This document shows, piece after piece, positions 16,440-24,744 of a stretch of DNA of 64,000 nt (the stretch's first letter is position 1; each line of letters opens with the position of its first letter). Below the pieces are notes generated by a model. That model made no database searches. It had not been told where the DNA came from and saw nothing but the letters and a program-made list of their open reading frames with translations. The stretch is from Pseudoruegeria aquimaris (GTDB lineage Bacteria > Pseudomonadota > Alphaproteobacteria > Rhodobacterales > Rhodobacteraceae), in assembly GCF_900172235.1 (NCBI RefSeq), contig NZ_FWFQ01000012.1, positions 46,939 through 110,938 on the forward strand. Reading direction: 5' to 3'. The translations under genes were made by a program, and so were the position numbers.

Positions 16440-18719
16440 GTGAGCGACGCACCGCAGGACAAACCCCAGACCCCCGCCCTCTTCTACCACGAGCACCCCA
16501 AGCCCGGGAAACTCGAGGTGCGGGCCACCAAGCCGCTGGCCAACGGCCGCGACCTCTCGCTCGCCTATTCGCCCGGCGTCGCCGAGGCCTGCGTCGAGAT
16601 CAAAGAAGATCCGGCGCTGGCCAGCCGCTACACCGCACGCGGCAACCTCGTGGCCGTCGTCTCCAACGGCACGGCGGTGCTGGGGCTGGGCAACATCGGC
16701 GCGCTGGCCTCCAAGCCGGTGATGGAGGGCAAGGCCGTCCTCTTCAAGAAATTCGCCAACATCGACTGCTTCGACATCGAGCTGGACGAAAAGGACCCGG
16801 AGAAACTGGCCGAGATCGTCTGCGCGCTGGAGCCCACCTTCGGCGCGATCAACCTCGAAGACATCAAGGCACCGGACTGTTTCATCGTCGAGAAGATCTG
16901 CCGCGAGCGGATGAACATTCCCGTCTTCCACGACGATCAGCACGGCACCGCCATCGTGGTGGGCGCGGCGGCTTTGAACGCGCTGCGCGTGGCCGGAAAG
17001 CGCTTCGAGGACATCAAGGTCGTGTCCACCGGGGGCGGCGCGGCTGGCATCGCCTGCCTCAACATGCTGCTGAAGCTGGGCGTGAAGCGCGAGAACGTCT
17101 GGCTCGTGGACATCGCGGGGGTCGTCTACGAGGGGCGCGAAGAAGAGATGACGCCGCAGAAGGCGGAATACGCGCAGGCCACCGATCTGCGCAGGCTGGA
17201 TCAGGTGATCGAGGGCGCGGACCTGTTCCTCGGCCTCTCCGGCCCCGGCGTTCTGACCGCCGAGATGGCCGCCAAGATGGCCGATCGCCCGATCATCTTC
17301 GCGCTGGCGAACCCGACGCCCGAGATCCTGCCCGAGGTGGCCCGCGAGGCGAAACCGGATGCGATCATCGCCACCGGCCGGTCGGACTACCCCAACCAGG
17401 TCAACAACGTGCTCTGCTTCCCCTTCATCTTCCGCGGCGCGCTGGACGTGGGCGCGACCGAGATCAACGACGCAATGAAGGTCGCCTGCGTCGAGGGCAT
17501 CGCCGAACTGGCCCGCGCCACGACCTCGGCGGAGGCCGCCGCCGCCTACAAGGGCGAGCAACTGACCTTCGGCGCCGACTACCTGATCCCCAAGCCCTTC
17601 GACCCGCGCCTGATGGGCGTGGTGGCCACCGCCGTGGCCTCCGCCGCGATGGAAAGCGGCGTCGCCACGCGCCCCCTGCCCGACGTGGCCGCCTACAAGC
17701 GAAAGCTGGACGCCTCGGTGTTCAAATCGGCGCTCATCATGCGCCCCGTCTTCGAAGCGGCCGCCAAGGCCGAGCGCACGATTATATTCGCCGAGGGCGA
17801 AGACGAGCGCGTGCTGCGCGCCGCCTCGGCCATGCTGGAGGAAACCACCGACAAGCCGATCCTCATCGGCCGCCCCGAGGTGGTGGAAACCCGGCTCGAA
17901 CGGGCTGGGCTGTCGATCCGGCCGGGCCAGGATTTCGTGCTCATCAACCCCGAGCAGGATCACCGCTACCGCGACTACTGGGAAACCTACCACAGCCTGA
18001 TGGCCCGCAAGGGGGTGACGCCGGATCTCGCCAAGGCGATCATGCGCACCAACACCACCGCCATCGGCGCCGTGGCGGTGCACAGGGGCGACGCCGACAG
18101 CCTGATCTGCGGCACCTTCGGCCAATACCAGTGGCACCTGAACTACGTGACGCAGGTTCTGGGCACCGGCGGGCTGCACCCTGTGGGCGCCCTCTCGCTG
18201 ATGATCCTCGAGGACGGGCCGCTCTTCATCGCCGACACCCATGTCCACACCGAACCGACGCCGGAGCAGATCGCCGAGAACGTGATCGGCGCCGCACGCC
18301 ACGTGCGGCGCTTCGGGCTGGAGCCGCGCATCGCGCTGTGCTCCTACTCCCAGTTCGGCAACCACGCCTGCACCTCCGGCCGCCTGGCCCGCGCCGCGCT
18401 GGAGATCCTCGATTCCGAGCCGCGCGATTTCCTCTACGAAGGGGAGATGCACGTCGACAACGCGCTCGACCAGGCCCTGCGCGACCGGGTCTTCCCCGGC
18501 AGCCGCTTCGAGGGCGCGGCCAACGTGCTCGTCTTCACCTCCACCGACGCGGCCTCCGCCGTGCGCAACATCCTGAAGGTGAAGGGCAACGGGCTCGAAG
18601 TCGGCCCGATCCTGATGGGGATGGGCAACCGCGCCCATATCGTCACCCCGTCGATCACCGCGCGCGGCCTGCTGAACATGTCGGCCGTGGCCGGCACCCC
18701 GGTGGCCCACTACGGCTGA
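16440..18719 (+). CDS. maeB: NADP-dependent malic enzyme with C-terminal phosphotransacetylase-like domain
   Basis: Oxidative decarboxylation of malate to pyruvate, making NADPH. 759 aa in two parts: malic enzyme (about 1-430; [12 protein letters not shown], the [11 protein letters not shown] dinucleotide loop and the VNNVLCFPF segment) and a phosphotransacetylase-like domain (about 440-759), which in this family is regulatory, typically sensing acetyl-CoA. GTG 16440 is preferred: GGGAG lies 8 nt before it and [14 protein letters not shown] fits known N-termini; a TTG at 16422 lacks a ribosome site. A promoter and palindromic operator lie just upstream. Confidence 0.93.
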   Translation: MSDAPQDKPQTPALFYHEHPKPGKLEVRATKPLANGRDLSLAYSPGVAEACVEIKEDPALASRYTARGNLVAVVSNGTAVLGLGNIGALASKPVMEGKAVLFKKFANIDCFDIELDEKDPEKLAEIVCALEPTFGAINLEDIKAPDCFIVEKICRERMNIPVFHDDQHGTAIVVGAAALNALRVAGKRFEDIKVVSTGGGAAGIACLNMLLKLGVKRENVWLVDIAGVVYEGREEEMTPQKAEYAQATDLRRLDQVIEGADLFLGLSGPGVLTAEMAAKMADRPIIFALANPTPEILPEVAREAKPDAIIATGRSDYPNQVNNVLCFPFIFRGALDVGATEINDAMKVACVEGIAELARATTSAEAAAAYKGEQLTFGADYLIPKPFDPRLMGVVATAVASAAMESGVATRPLPDVAAYKRKLDASVFKSALIMRPVFEAAAKAERTIIFAEGEDERVLRAASAMLEETTDKPILIGRPEVVETRLERAGLSIRPGQDFVLINPEQDHRYRDYWETYHSLMARKGVTPDLAKAIMRTNTTAIGAVAVHRGDADSLICGTFGQYQWHLNYVTQVLGTGGLHPVGALSLMILEDGPLFIADTHVHTEPTPEQIAENVIGAARHVRRFGLEPRIALCSYSQFGNHACTSGRLARAALEILDSEPRDFLYEGEMHVDNALDQALRDRVFPGSRFEGAANVLVFTSTDAASAVRNILKVKGNGLEVGPILMGMGNRAHIVTPSITARGLLNMSAVAGTPVAHYG

Positions 18720-18761
18720 TTGACGACCTCCCTCCCTGCGCCGCAGCGAATTTTTCCATGT

Positions 18762-18811
18762 TTTACAGGAATTTGACGCTGCGACGCGGCAATCTGTAAA
18801 CGCCTTTACAG
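18762..18811 (+). promoter_or_regulatory. promoter overlapped by a CTGTAAA/TTTACAG operator upstream of prpE
   Basis: TTGACG (18773-18778), 16 nt, TGTAAA (18795-18800). The -10 box is the left arm of a perfect inverted repeat CTGTAAA-CGCC-TTTACAG (18794-18811). A further TTTACAG half-site lies at 18762-18768. This layout suits a repressor or dual regulator of propionate metabolism; the protein is not identified. Confidence 0.55.
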
Positions 18812-18921
18812 GCAGTTAGCGCTAAAAGTGTCAAACCGGCGCAGCGGGCAGGCTTGCCCTTCCGGAAAGCCGCGGGCTACACAGTTCGCGAGAGCGTGAG
18901 CGGAAGGAAGAGGAGCCTGCC

Positions 18922-20814
18922 GTGAGTTACCAAGAAACCTATGACCGGTGGAAATCCGACCCGGAAGCCTTCTGGATGGAAGCAGCCGAGGAGATCTCCT
19001 GGTTCAAGAAGCCCAGCAAGGCCTTGTTCGATGAGAACGCGCCCCTCTACGAGTGGTTTGCCGACGCGGAGGTGAACACCTGCTACAACGCTGTCGACCG
19101 CCACGTGGAGGCCGGGCGCGGCGACCAGACAGCCATCATCTATGACAGCCCCGTCACCCACACCAAGCACACCATCAGCTTCGCCGAGCTGAAGGATCGC
19201 GTGGCCAGCCTCGCCGGCGCCCTGCGCGCCAAGGGCGTGGGCGTGGGCGACCGCGTGGTGATCTACATGCCGATGGTGCCCGAGGCGCTGGAGGCGATGC
19301 TCGCCTGCGGCCGCATCGGCGCGGTGCACTCTGTGGTGTTCGGCGGCTTCGCGGCCAACGAACTGGCGGTGCGCATCGACGACGCGAAGCCCAAGTGCAT
19401 CATCGCCGGCTCCTGCGGCATCGAGCCGGGCCGCGTGGTGCACTACAAACCCCTTCTGGACGGCGCCATCGAAGCAGCCACGCACAAACCCGACTTCTGC
19501 GTGATCCTGCAGCGCGAGCAGGAGGTGGCGAAGCTGATCGAGGGCCGCGACGTGGACTGGCACGCCTTCCAATACGGCGTGGAACCTGCCGAATGCGTCC
19601 CGGTTCCGGGCAACCACCCGAGCTACATCCTCTACACCTCCGGCACCACCGGGCAGCCCAAGGGCGTGATCCGGCACACCGCCGGGCAGCTGGTGGCGCT
19701 GAACTGGTCGATGAAGAACCTCTACAACGCCGAACCCGGCGAGGTCTTCTGGGCCGCCTCCGACGTGGGCTGGGTCGTGGGCCACAGCTACATCTGCTAC
19801 GCACCGCTGGTGCACGGCAACACGACGGTCGTCTTCGAGGGCAAGCCGGTGGGCACGCCGGACGCCGGCACCTTCTGGCGCGTCATCGAAGAATACAACG
19901 TGCGCACCTTCTTCACCGCGCCCACGGCCTTCCGCGCCATCAAGCGCGAAGATCCCACCGGGGAATTCGTGAAGAAATACGATCTCTCCGGGCTGAAAGC
20001 CCTGTTCCTCGCCGGTGAGCGCGCCGATCCCGACACCATCGTCTGGGCGCAGGATCAGCTCGGCGTGCCGGTGATCGACCACTGGTGGCAGACGGAACTC
20101 GGTTGGCCCGCGCTCTGCAACCCGCTGGGGATCGAGCAGCTTCCGGTGAAACTGGGCTCGCCGTCCGTTCCGGTGCCGGGCTACGAGTTCGCCATTCTCG
20201 ACGATGCCGGCAAGCCCCTGCCCGCGGGCGAACTGGGGGCGATCACGATCAAGCTGCCGCTTCCGCCGGGCACCCTGCCCAACCTCTGGAACGCCGAGGA
20301 CCGCTTCCGCAAGAGCTACCTCGACAACTTCCCCGGCTACTACGAGACCGGCGACGCCGGCTACATCGACGAAGACGGCTACCTCTACATCATGGCCCGC
20401 ACCGATGACGTCATCAACGTGGCCGGGCACCGCCTCTCCACCGGCGCCATGGAAGAGGTTCTCGCCAGCCACCCGGACGTGGCGGAATGCGCCGTGATCG
20501 GGGTTTCCGATCCGCTGAAGGGCCAGCTGCCGCTGGGCTTCCTCTGCCTCAACGCCGGCACGCAGCGCTCCGCCGAGGAGGTCACGCAGGAAGTCGTCAA
20601 GCTGGTGCGCGAGAAGATCGGGCCCGTGGCGGCCTTCAAGCTGGCCACGGTGGTGGACCGCCTGCCCAAGACACGCTCGGGCAAGATCCTGCGCGGCACC
20701 ATGGTCTCCATCGCCGACGGCAAGGAGTTCAAGATGCCCGCCACCATCGACGATCCGGCCATCATCGACGAGATCAAGAGCGCGCTGGCCGCGATCGGGT
20801 TTCCGTCGAAATAG
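18922..20814 (+). CDS. prpE: propionyl-CoA synthetase (AMP-forming)
   Basis: Acyl-adenylate enzyme that activates propionate (and more slowly acetate) to its CoA ester. 630 aa. Adenylation motifs: YILYTSGTTGQPKG near residue 235, WWQTELGWP near 390, YYETGDAGYIDEDGYLYIMAR near 472 and the catalytic Lys in KTRSGKILRG near 595. The N-terminal YQETYDRWKSDPEAFW is typical of PrpE rather than Acs. A palindromic operator overlaps the promoter and a hairpin follows. Acetyl-CoA synthetase is the main alternative. Confidence 0.92.
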   Translation: MSYQETYDRWKSDPEAFWMEAAEEISWFKKPSKALFDENAPLYEWFADAEVNTCYNAVDRHVEAGRGDQTAIIYDSPVTHTKHTISFAELKDRVASLAGALRAKGVGVGDRVVIYMPMVPEALEAMLACGRIGAVHSVVFGGFAANELAVRIDDAKPKCIIAGSCGIEPGRVVHYKPLLDGAIEAATHKPDFCVILQREQEVAKLIEGRDVDWHAFQYGVEPAECVPVPGNHPSYILYTSGTTGQPKGVIRHTAGQLVALNWSMKNLYNAEPGEVFWAASDVGWVVGHSYICYAPLVHGNTTVVFEGKPVGTPDAGTFWRVIEEYNVRTFFTAPTAFRAIKREDPTGEFVKKYDLSGLKALFLAGERADPDTIVWAQDQLGVPVIDHWWQTELGWPALCNPLGIEQLPVKLGSPSVPVPGYEFAILDDAGKPLPAGELGAITIKLPLPPGTLPNLWNAEDRFRKSYLDNFPGYYETGDAGYIDEDGYLYIMARTDDVINVAGHRLSTGAMEEVLASHPDVAECAVIGVSDPLKGQLPLGFLCLNAGTQRSAEEVTQEVVKLVREKIGPVAAFKLATVVDRLPKTRSGKILRGTMVSIADGKEFKMPATIDDPAIIDEIKSALAAIGFPSK

Positions 20815-20820
20815 GCAAGG

Positions 20821-20870
20821 CGCAAGCAGGTGTTTGGCCCCTCCGTCTTTCGGCGGGGCCAAACCTTGCG
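20821..20870 (+). terminator. long hairpin after prpE
   Basis: GTTTGGCCCC (20832-20841) pairs perfectly with GGGGCCAAAC (20855-20864), extended by CCG/CGG above and CGCAAG/CTTGCG (20821-20826 with 20865-20870) below. No clear T-run follows. Confidence 0.6.
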
Positions 20871-21180
20871 GACAAGCGTAGGTTGCGGATGGCTTCGGCG
20901 CGTGTGTGGCGGAGCCGCTTCCCCGAACCGGTAGCTGCCATTCGCCTCATGTGCAGCGAAGGTCCGGTCGGAGCCCAGGGACGAAACCAGACCCTGCACA
21001 GACCCATTTTCTCTGCAAGCAAGCCGGTGAACAGCCGCGCAGCGGCCCGGCCATCGTCAGCCCCTCCCCGAGGGCTGGCGATTTGGAAAAGGCGCGCGAT
21101 GCTCGATCCGTGGCAGGTCTTGGCCGCCATGAAGCGCTTCGAAAGCACCGGAGGGTCGCCATCCGGGGGCTGAAGATGGC
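20871..21180. other. about 310 bp gap with no convincing gene
   Basis: Between the prpE hairpin and the convergent nadK. It holds one imperfect hairpin, ATCGTCAGCCC (21053-21063) with GGGCTGGCGAT (21072-21082), and a 24-codon open frame at 21099-21173 preceded by an A/G-rich stretch. Neither is convincing as a gene. The sequence may be decayed coding DNA. Confidence 0.4.
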
Positions 21181-21948
21181 CTAGACGAACTGTTCGCTCA
21201 GAAGCCGTTCCTCCAGCCCGTGGCCGGGATCAAACAGGATGCGGTGGCGGATCTCGGGCTCCGAGCGGATTTCCACCGCCAGCACGTTCTCCACCCAGCG
21301 GCTGTCGGCATCGGCCATCACCGGGCGTTTCTCGGCTTCCAGCACGTCGATGCGCACGGTGGAGGTGTTGCGCAGCAGCGCGCCGCGCCAGCGCCGCGGG
21401 CGGAAGGCCGCCACGGCGGTGAGCGCCAGCACGTCGGAGCCGATCGGCAGGATCGGCCCGTGGGCGGAATAGTTGTAGGCGGTGGATCCGGCCGGCGTGC
21501 TGAGCATCGCCCCGTCGCAGACCAGTTCCTGCAGGCGCACGCGCCCGTCCACCGTGATGCGCAGCTTGGCGGCCTGTGGCCCGGCCCGCAGCAGCGAGAC
21601 CTCGTTGATCGCAAGGGCATGGTGGACGGAGCCGTCGCTGGTTTCGGCGCGCATGGAAAGCGGGTTGATCACCTCTTCCTGCGCTTCGCCGAGGCGCTCT
21701 AGCAGATCGTCCTCGCGGTATTCGTTCATCAGGAAGCCCACGGTGCCGCAGTTCATGCCGTAGACGGGCACGTCCAGCGCCTGGGTGGCGTGGAGCGTCT
21801 GGAGCATGAAGCCATCGCCCCCGAGCGCGACGATCACCTCCGCCTCCTTTGCATCCACCGAACCGAATCGCTTCTGAAGCGCACGATGCGCGGCCTGCGC
21901 CATCTCGCCCCGGCTGGCGGTAAAACAGATCCTCGGCCCTTGCGGCAT
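21181..21948 (-). CDS. nadK: NAD kinase
   Basis: Phosphorylates NAD+ to NADP+. 255 aa, the short bacterial type. The catalytic GGDGF motif lies near residue 43, an NE pair (AINEVSLLR) near 113, and STPAGSTAYNYSAHGPILP, the NAD-binding loop, near 149. Start ATG 21948 has a G-rich ribosome site. It is divergent from glyA. Confidence 0.95.
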   Translation of the reverse strand: MPQGPRICFTASRGEMAQAAHRALQKRFGSVDAKEAEVIVALGGDGFMLQTLHATQALDVPVYGMNCGTVGFLMNEYREDDLLERLGEAQEEVINPLSMRAETSDGSVHHALAINEVSLLRAGPQAAKLRITVDGRVRLQELVCDGAMLSTPAGSTAYNYSAHGPILPIGSDVLALTAVAAFRPRRWRGALLRNTSTVRIDVLEAEKRPVMADADSRWVENVLAVEIRSEPEIRHRILFDPGHGLEERLLSEQFV

Positions 21949-22123
21949 GGCTGCCCCCTTGTTTCCGCGGCCAGTTTGCGATCTCCGAAAGGAAACACAA
22001 GGCCCCTTTCCGCCTCACCCATGCCGCAGGCCGGGGGGGCTGCGTCGTTTTCCGGGCTTTTGATGGAGAAAAACTTTCGTTACATAGCGCCAACCTCGCT
22101 TCTTGTTCCTCTGGGAGACCTCC

Positions 22124-23419
22124 ATGACCGACGCAATGCGCGACAGCGGCTTTTTCACCGAATCCCTCGCAACCCGCGATCCCGAGCTGTTCGGCTCGAT
22201 CCAGAACGAGCTCGGCCGTCAGCGCGACGAGATCGAACTGATCGCCTCGGAAAACATCGTCTCCGCCGCCGTCATGGAAGCCCAGGGCTCGGTGATGACG
22301 AACAAATACGCCGAGGGCTACCCGGGCCGCCGCTACTACGGTGGCTGCCAATACGTGGACGTGGCCGAGAACCTGGCCATCGAGCGCGCCAAGCAGCTCT
22401 TCGGCTGCGAGTTCGCCAACGTGCAGCCCAACTCCGGCTCCCAGGCCAACCAGGGCGTCTTCACCGCGCTGCTGCAACCGGGCGACACCATCCTCGGCAT
22501 GTCGCTGGACGCCGGTGGCCACCTGACCCACGGCGCCAAGCCGAACCAGTCGGGCAAGTGGTTCAACGCCGTGCAATACGGCGTGCGCCAGCAGGACAGC
22601 CTGCTGGACTACGACCAAGTGCAGGCGCTCGCCAATGAGCACAAGCCCAAGCTGATCATCGCCGGCGGCTCCGCCATTCCGCGCCAGATCGATTTCGCCA
22701 GGTTCCGCGAGATCGCCGACAGCGTGGGCGCCTACCTGATGGTGGACATGGCCCATTTCGCCGGCCTCGTGGCCGCCGGCGAGCACCCCTCGCCCTTCCC
22801 CTATGCCGACGTGGCCACCACCACCACGCACAAGACCCTGCGCGGCCCGCGCGGCGGCATGATCCTGACGAACGACGAAACGATCGCGAAGAAGGTCAAC
22901 TCCGCTATCTTCCCCGGCATCCAGGGCGGCCCGCTGATGCATGTGATCGCGGCCAAGGCCGTCGCCTTCGGTGAGGCCCTGCGGCCCGAGTTCAAGATCT
23001 ACCAGCAGCAGGTGCGCAAGAACGCCGTGGCGCTGGCGGACCAGCTGATGAAGGGCGGGCTCGACATCGTAACCGGCGGCACCGACACCCACGTGATGCT
23101 CGTGGACCTGCGCCCCAAAGGCGTGAAGGGCAATGCCACCGAGAAGGCGCTTGGCCGCGCCCACATCACCTGCAACAAGAACGGCATCCCGTTTGACCCG
23201 GAAAAACCGATGGTGACCTCGGGCATCCGCCTCGGCACCCCGGCCGGCACCACCCGTGGCTTCACCGAGGTCGAGTTCCGCCAGATCGCGGACTGGATCG
23301 TGGAAGTGGTGGACGGGCTCGCCGCCAACGGCGAAGAGGGCAACGGCGACGTGGAAGCCGCCGTGCGTGCGAAGGTGGCCGAGCTGTGCAAGGCCTTCCC
23401 GCTCTACCCGAACCTGTAA
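22124..23419 (+). CDS. glyA: serine hydroxymethyltransferase
   Basis: PLP enzyme converting serine and tetrahydrofolate to glycine and methylene-tetrahydrofolate. 431 aa. [25 protein letters not shown] near residue 37 and the PLP-lysine motif [14 protein letters not shown] near 230 are intact. ATG 22124 follows GGGAG; an in-frame ATG at 22103 lacks one. No glycine riboswitch-like structure was found upstream. A GNAT gene follows 19 nt after the stop. Confidence 0.97.
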   Translation: MTDAMRDSGFFTESLATRDPELFGSIQNELGRQRDEIELIASENIVSAAVMEAQGSVMTNKYAEGYPGRRYYGGCQYVDVAENLAIERAKQLFGCEFANVQPNSGSQANQGVFTALLQPGDTILGMSLDAGGHLTHGAKPNQSGKWFNAVQYGVRQQDSLLDYDQVQALANEHKPKLIIAGGSAIPRQIDFARFREIADSVGAYLMVDMAHFAGLVAAGEHPSPFPYADVATTTTHKTLRGPRGGMILTNDETIAKKVNSAIFPGIQGGPLMHVIAAKAVAFGEALRPEFKIYQQQVRKNAVALADQLMKGGLDIVTGGTDTHVMLVDLRPKGVKGNATEKALGRAHITCNKNGIPFDPEKPMVTSGIRLGTPAGTTRGFTEVEFRQIADWIVEVVDGLAANGEEGNGDVEAAVRAKVAELCKAFPLYPNL

Positions 23420-23438
23420 GATCGGCGGCGGCGGACCG

Positions 23439-23942
23439 GTGATCGCATCGGCCCGCCCCCCGCGCGCAGTGCTGCCACGGGACGTGGCGGCCCTCTGCAC
23501 GCTCTACGGCGCGGCCCTGCGCGGCGGCGCGCCGGCCTTGCCCGAAAGCTTCATCGCGGCGGAACAAGGCAACCTCCGGACTCATTACCTGCCCGCAACC
23601 CGCAGCCGCGTCATCGGCGCGCCGGGAACGCCGGAGGGTTTCATCAGCGTCCACGGCGCCGAGGTGGCCGGGCTCTTCGTGGATCCGGCATACCAGGGGC
23701 GCGGCATCGGCAGCCGGCTCCTGGCCTGGGCGGCGACGACGGCGCCCGAACTCCACGTGTTCGTGTTCACCGAAAACCGGCCCGCCCGCGCCTTCTACGC
23801 CGCCCGCGCCTTCGCGCCCGCGGGTGAGGAGATCCACGTGGAGACCGGGCTGCCCATCCTGCGCCTTGAGGCTGCATCGGCGCGGATCCTGGACCGGCTG
23901 TCGCCGGCGGGGGCTCTGCCCCCGCACCCCCGAGGTATTTGA
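23439..23942 (+). CDS. GNAT-family N-acetyltransferase
   Basis: Acetyl-CoA-dependent acyltransferase, about 167 aa, substrate unknown. The acetyl-CoA loop VDPAYQGRGIGSRLLAWA near residues 84-101 and the following FVFTENRPARAFYAARAF are classical GNAT motifs A and B. The start is taken as GTG 23439, 19 nt after glyA; the ribosome site is weak. The last 14 or so residues (SPAGALPPHPRGI) and the stop codon are encoded by a dispersed GC-rich repeat, so the original C-terminus may have been replaced. Confidence 0.78.
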   Translation: MIASARPPRAVLPRDVAALCTLYGAALRGGAPALPESFIAAEQGNLRTHYLPATRSRVIGAPGTPEGFISVHGAEVAGLFVDPAYQGRGIGSRLLAWAATTAPELHVFVFTENRPARAFYAARAFAPAGEEIHVETGLPILRLEAASARILDRLSPAGALPPHPRGI

Positions 23943-23946
23943 CGCG
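23907..23946. repeat. dispersed GC-rich repeat, copy B (inverted)
   Basis: GCGGGGGC-TCT-GCCCCCGC hairpin (23907-23925) followed by ACCCCCGAGGTATTT, the reverse complement of the core of the copy at 10321. It runs through the 3' end of the GNAT gene, supplying its stop, and ends just before the convergent gene's stop at 23959. Confidence 0.65.
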
Positions 23947-23958
23947 AGAGGAAGGGGA

Positions 23959-24744
23959 TCAGCGCCCCTTCCAGACCGGATCGCGTTTCTCCGCGAAGGC
24001 GCGGGCGCCTTCCAGCTGGTCTTCGGAGTTGTAGAGCCGTTCGATGGTGGGAAACTGGCTCTTGGTGATGCGGTTCATCGCGTCCTGGAACTTCATGTCT
24101 TCCGCCTCGCGCACCACCTCCTTGATGGCCGCCATGACGAGGGGTGGGCCGCTTTCGAGAAGGCGCGCGAGGTCCCATGCCTTTTCCAGCAGTGCGTCCG
24201 GAGCGCAGATTTCCCGCAGCAGGCCCCAGCGCAGCGCCTCCTCTGCGTCAAACCAGCGCCCGGTGAGCAGCAGGTCCATCGCGACGTGGTAGGGGATGCG
24301 CTTGGGCAGTTTCACGGAGGCCGCGTCGGCCACGGTGCCGGAGCGGATCTCGGGCAGGGCGAAGGTGGCGGTGGTGCTGGCGAGGATCAGGTCGCAGGAG
24401 AGCGCCAGTTCGAGCCCGCCGCCGCAGCAGATGCCGTTGACGGCACAGATCACCGGTTTGTTGAGCCCCGGCAGTTCCTGCAGGCCGCCGAAGCCGCCCA
24501 CGCCGTAGTCGCCGTCCACCGCGTCGCCCTCCGCGGCGGCCTTGAGATCCCAGCCGGGGCAGAAGAACTTCTCGCCTTCGGCGCGCAGGATCGCCACGCG
24601 CAGGCCGTCGTCGTCGCGGAAGGCGCGGAAGGTTTCACCCATCAGGCGGCTGGTGGCGAGGTCGATGGCGTTGGCCTTGGGGCGGTCGAGGGTGACTTCG
24701 AGGATGCCGCCTTCGCGGCGGGTCCGGATCGGGTCTGCGCTCAT
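23959..24744 (-). CDS. enoyl-CoA hydratase/isomerase, CaiD-like (crotonobetainyl-CoA hydratase candidate)
   Basis: Crotonase-fold enzyme of 261 aa. The oxyanion-hole segments are GEKFFCPGWDLKA (near residue 58) and GICCGGGLELALSCDLILA (near 107), followed by ALPEIRSGTVADAASVKLPKRIP. Sequence and context fit hydration of crotonobetainyl-CoA to carnitinyl-CoA. It is last in the six-gene operon that includes carnitine dehydrogenase, overlapping the CoA-ligase stop by 4 nt (ATGA). The crotonase fold is certain; the substrate is inferred from neighbours. Confidence 0.8.
   Translation of the reverse strand: MSADPIRTRREGGILEVTLDRPKANAIDLATSRLMGETFRAFRDDDGLRVAILRAEGEKFFCPGWDLKAAAEGDAVDGDYGVGGFGGLQELPGLNKPVICAVNGICCGGGLELALSCDLILASTTATFALPEIRSGTVADAASVKLPKRIPYHVAMDLLLTGRWFDAEEALRWGLLREICAPDALLEKAWDLARLLESGPPLVMAAIKEVVREAEDMKFQDAMNRITKSQFPTIERLYNSEDQLEGARAFAEKRDPVWKGR

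Noticed and set aside
16407..18710. 767-residue open frame opposite the malic enzyme gene
   Set aside because: Antisense frame kept open by third-position GC bias; composition is Gly/Val/His/Arg-rich with no domain, while the opposite strand is fully explained.
18877..20862. 661-residue open frame opposite prpE
   Set aside because: Same antisense artefact; no motif or ribosome site.
21099..21173. 24-codon open frame before nadK
   Set aside because: Too short, no coding bias or domain; only an A/G-rich stretch resembles a ribosome site.
21949..22123. Glycine riboswitch upstream of glyA
   Set aside because: No paired aptamer-like helices or conserved glycine-aptamer sequence were visible in the 175 nt gap.
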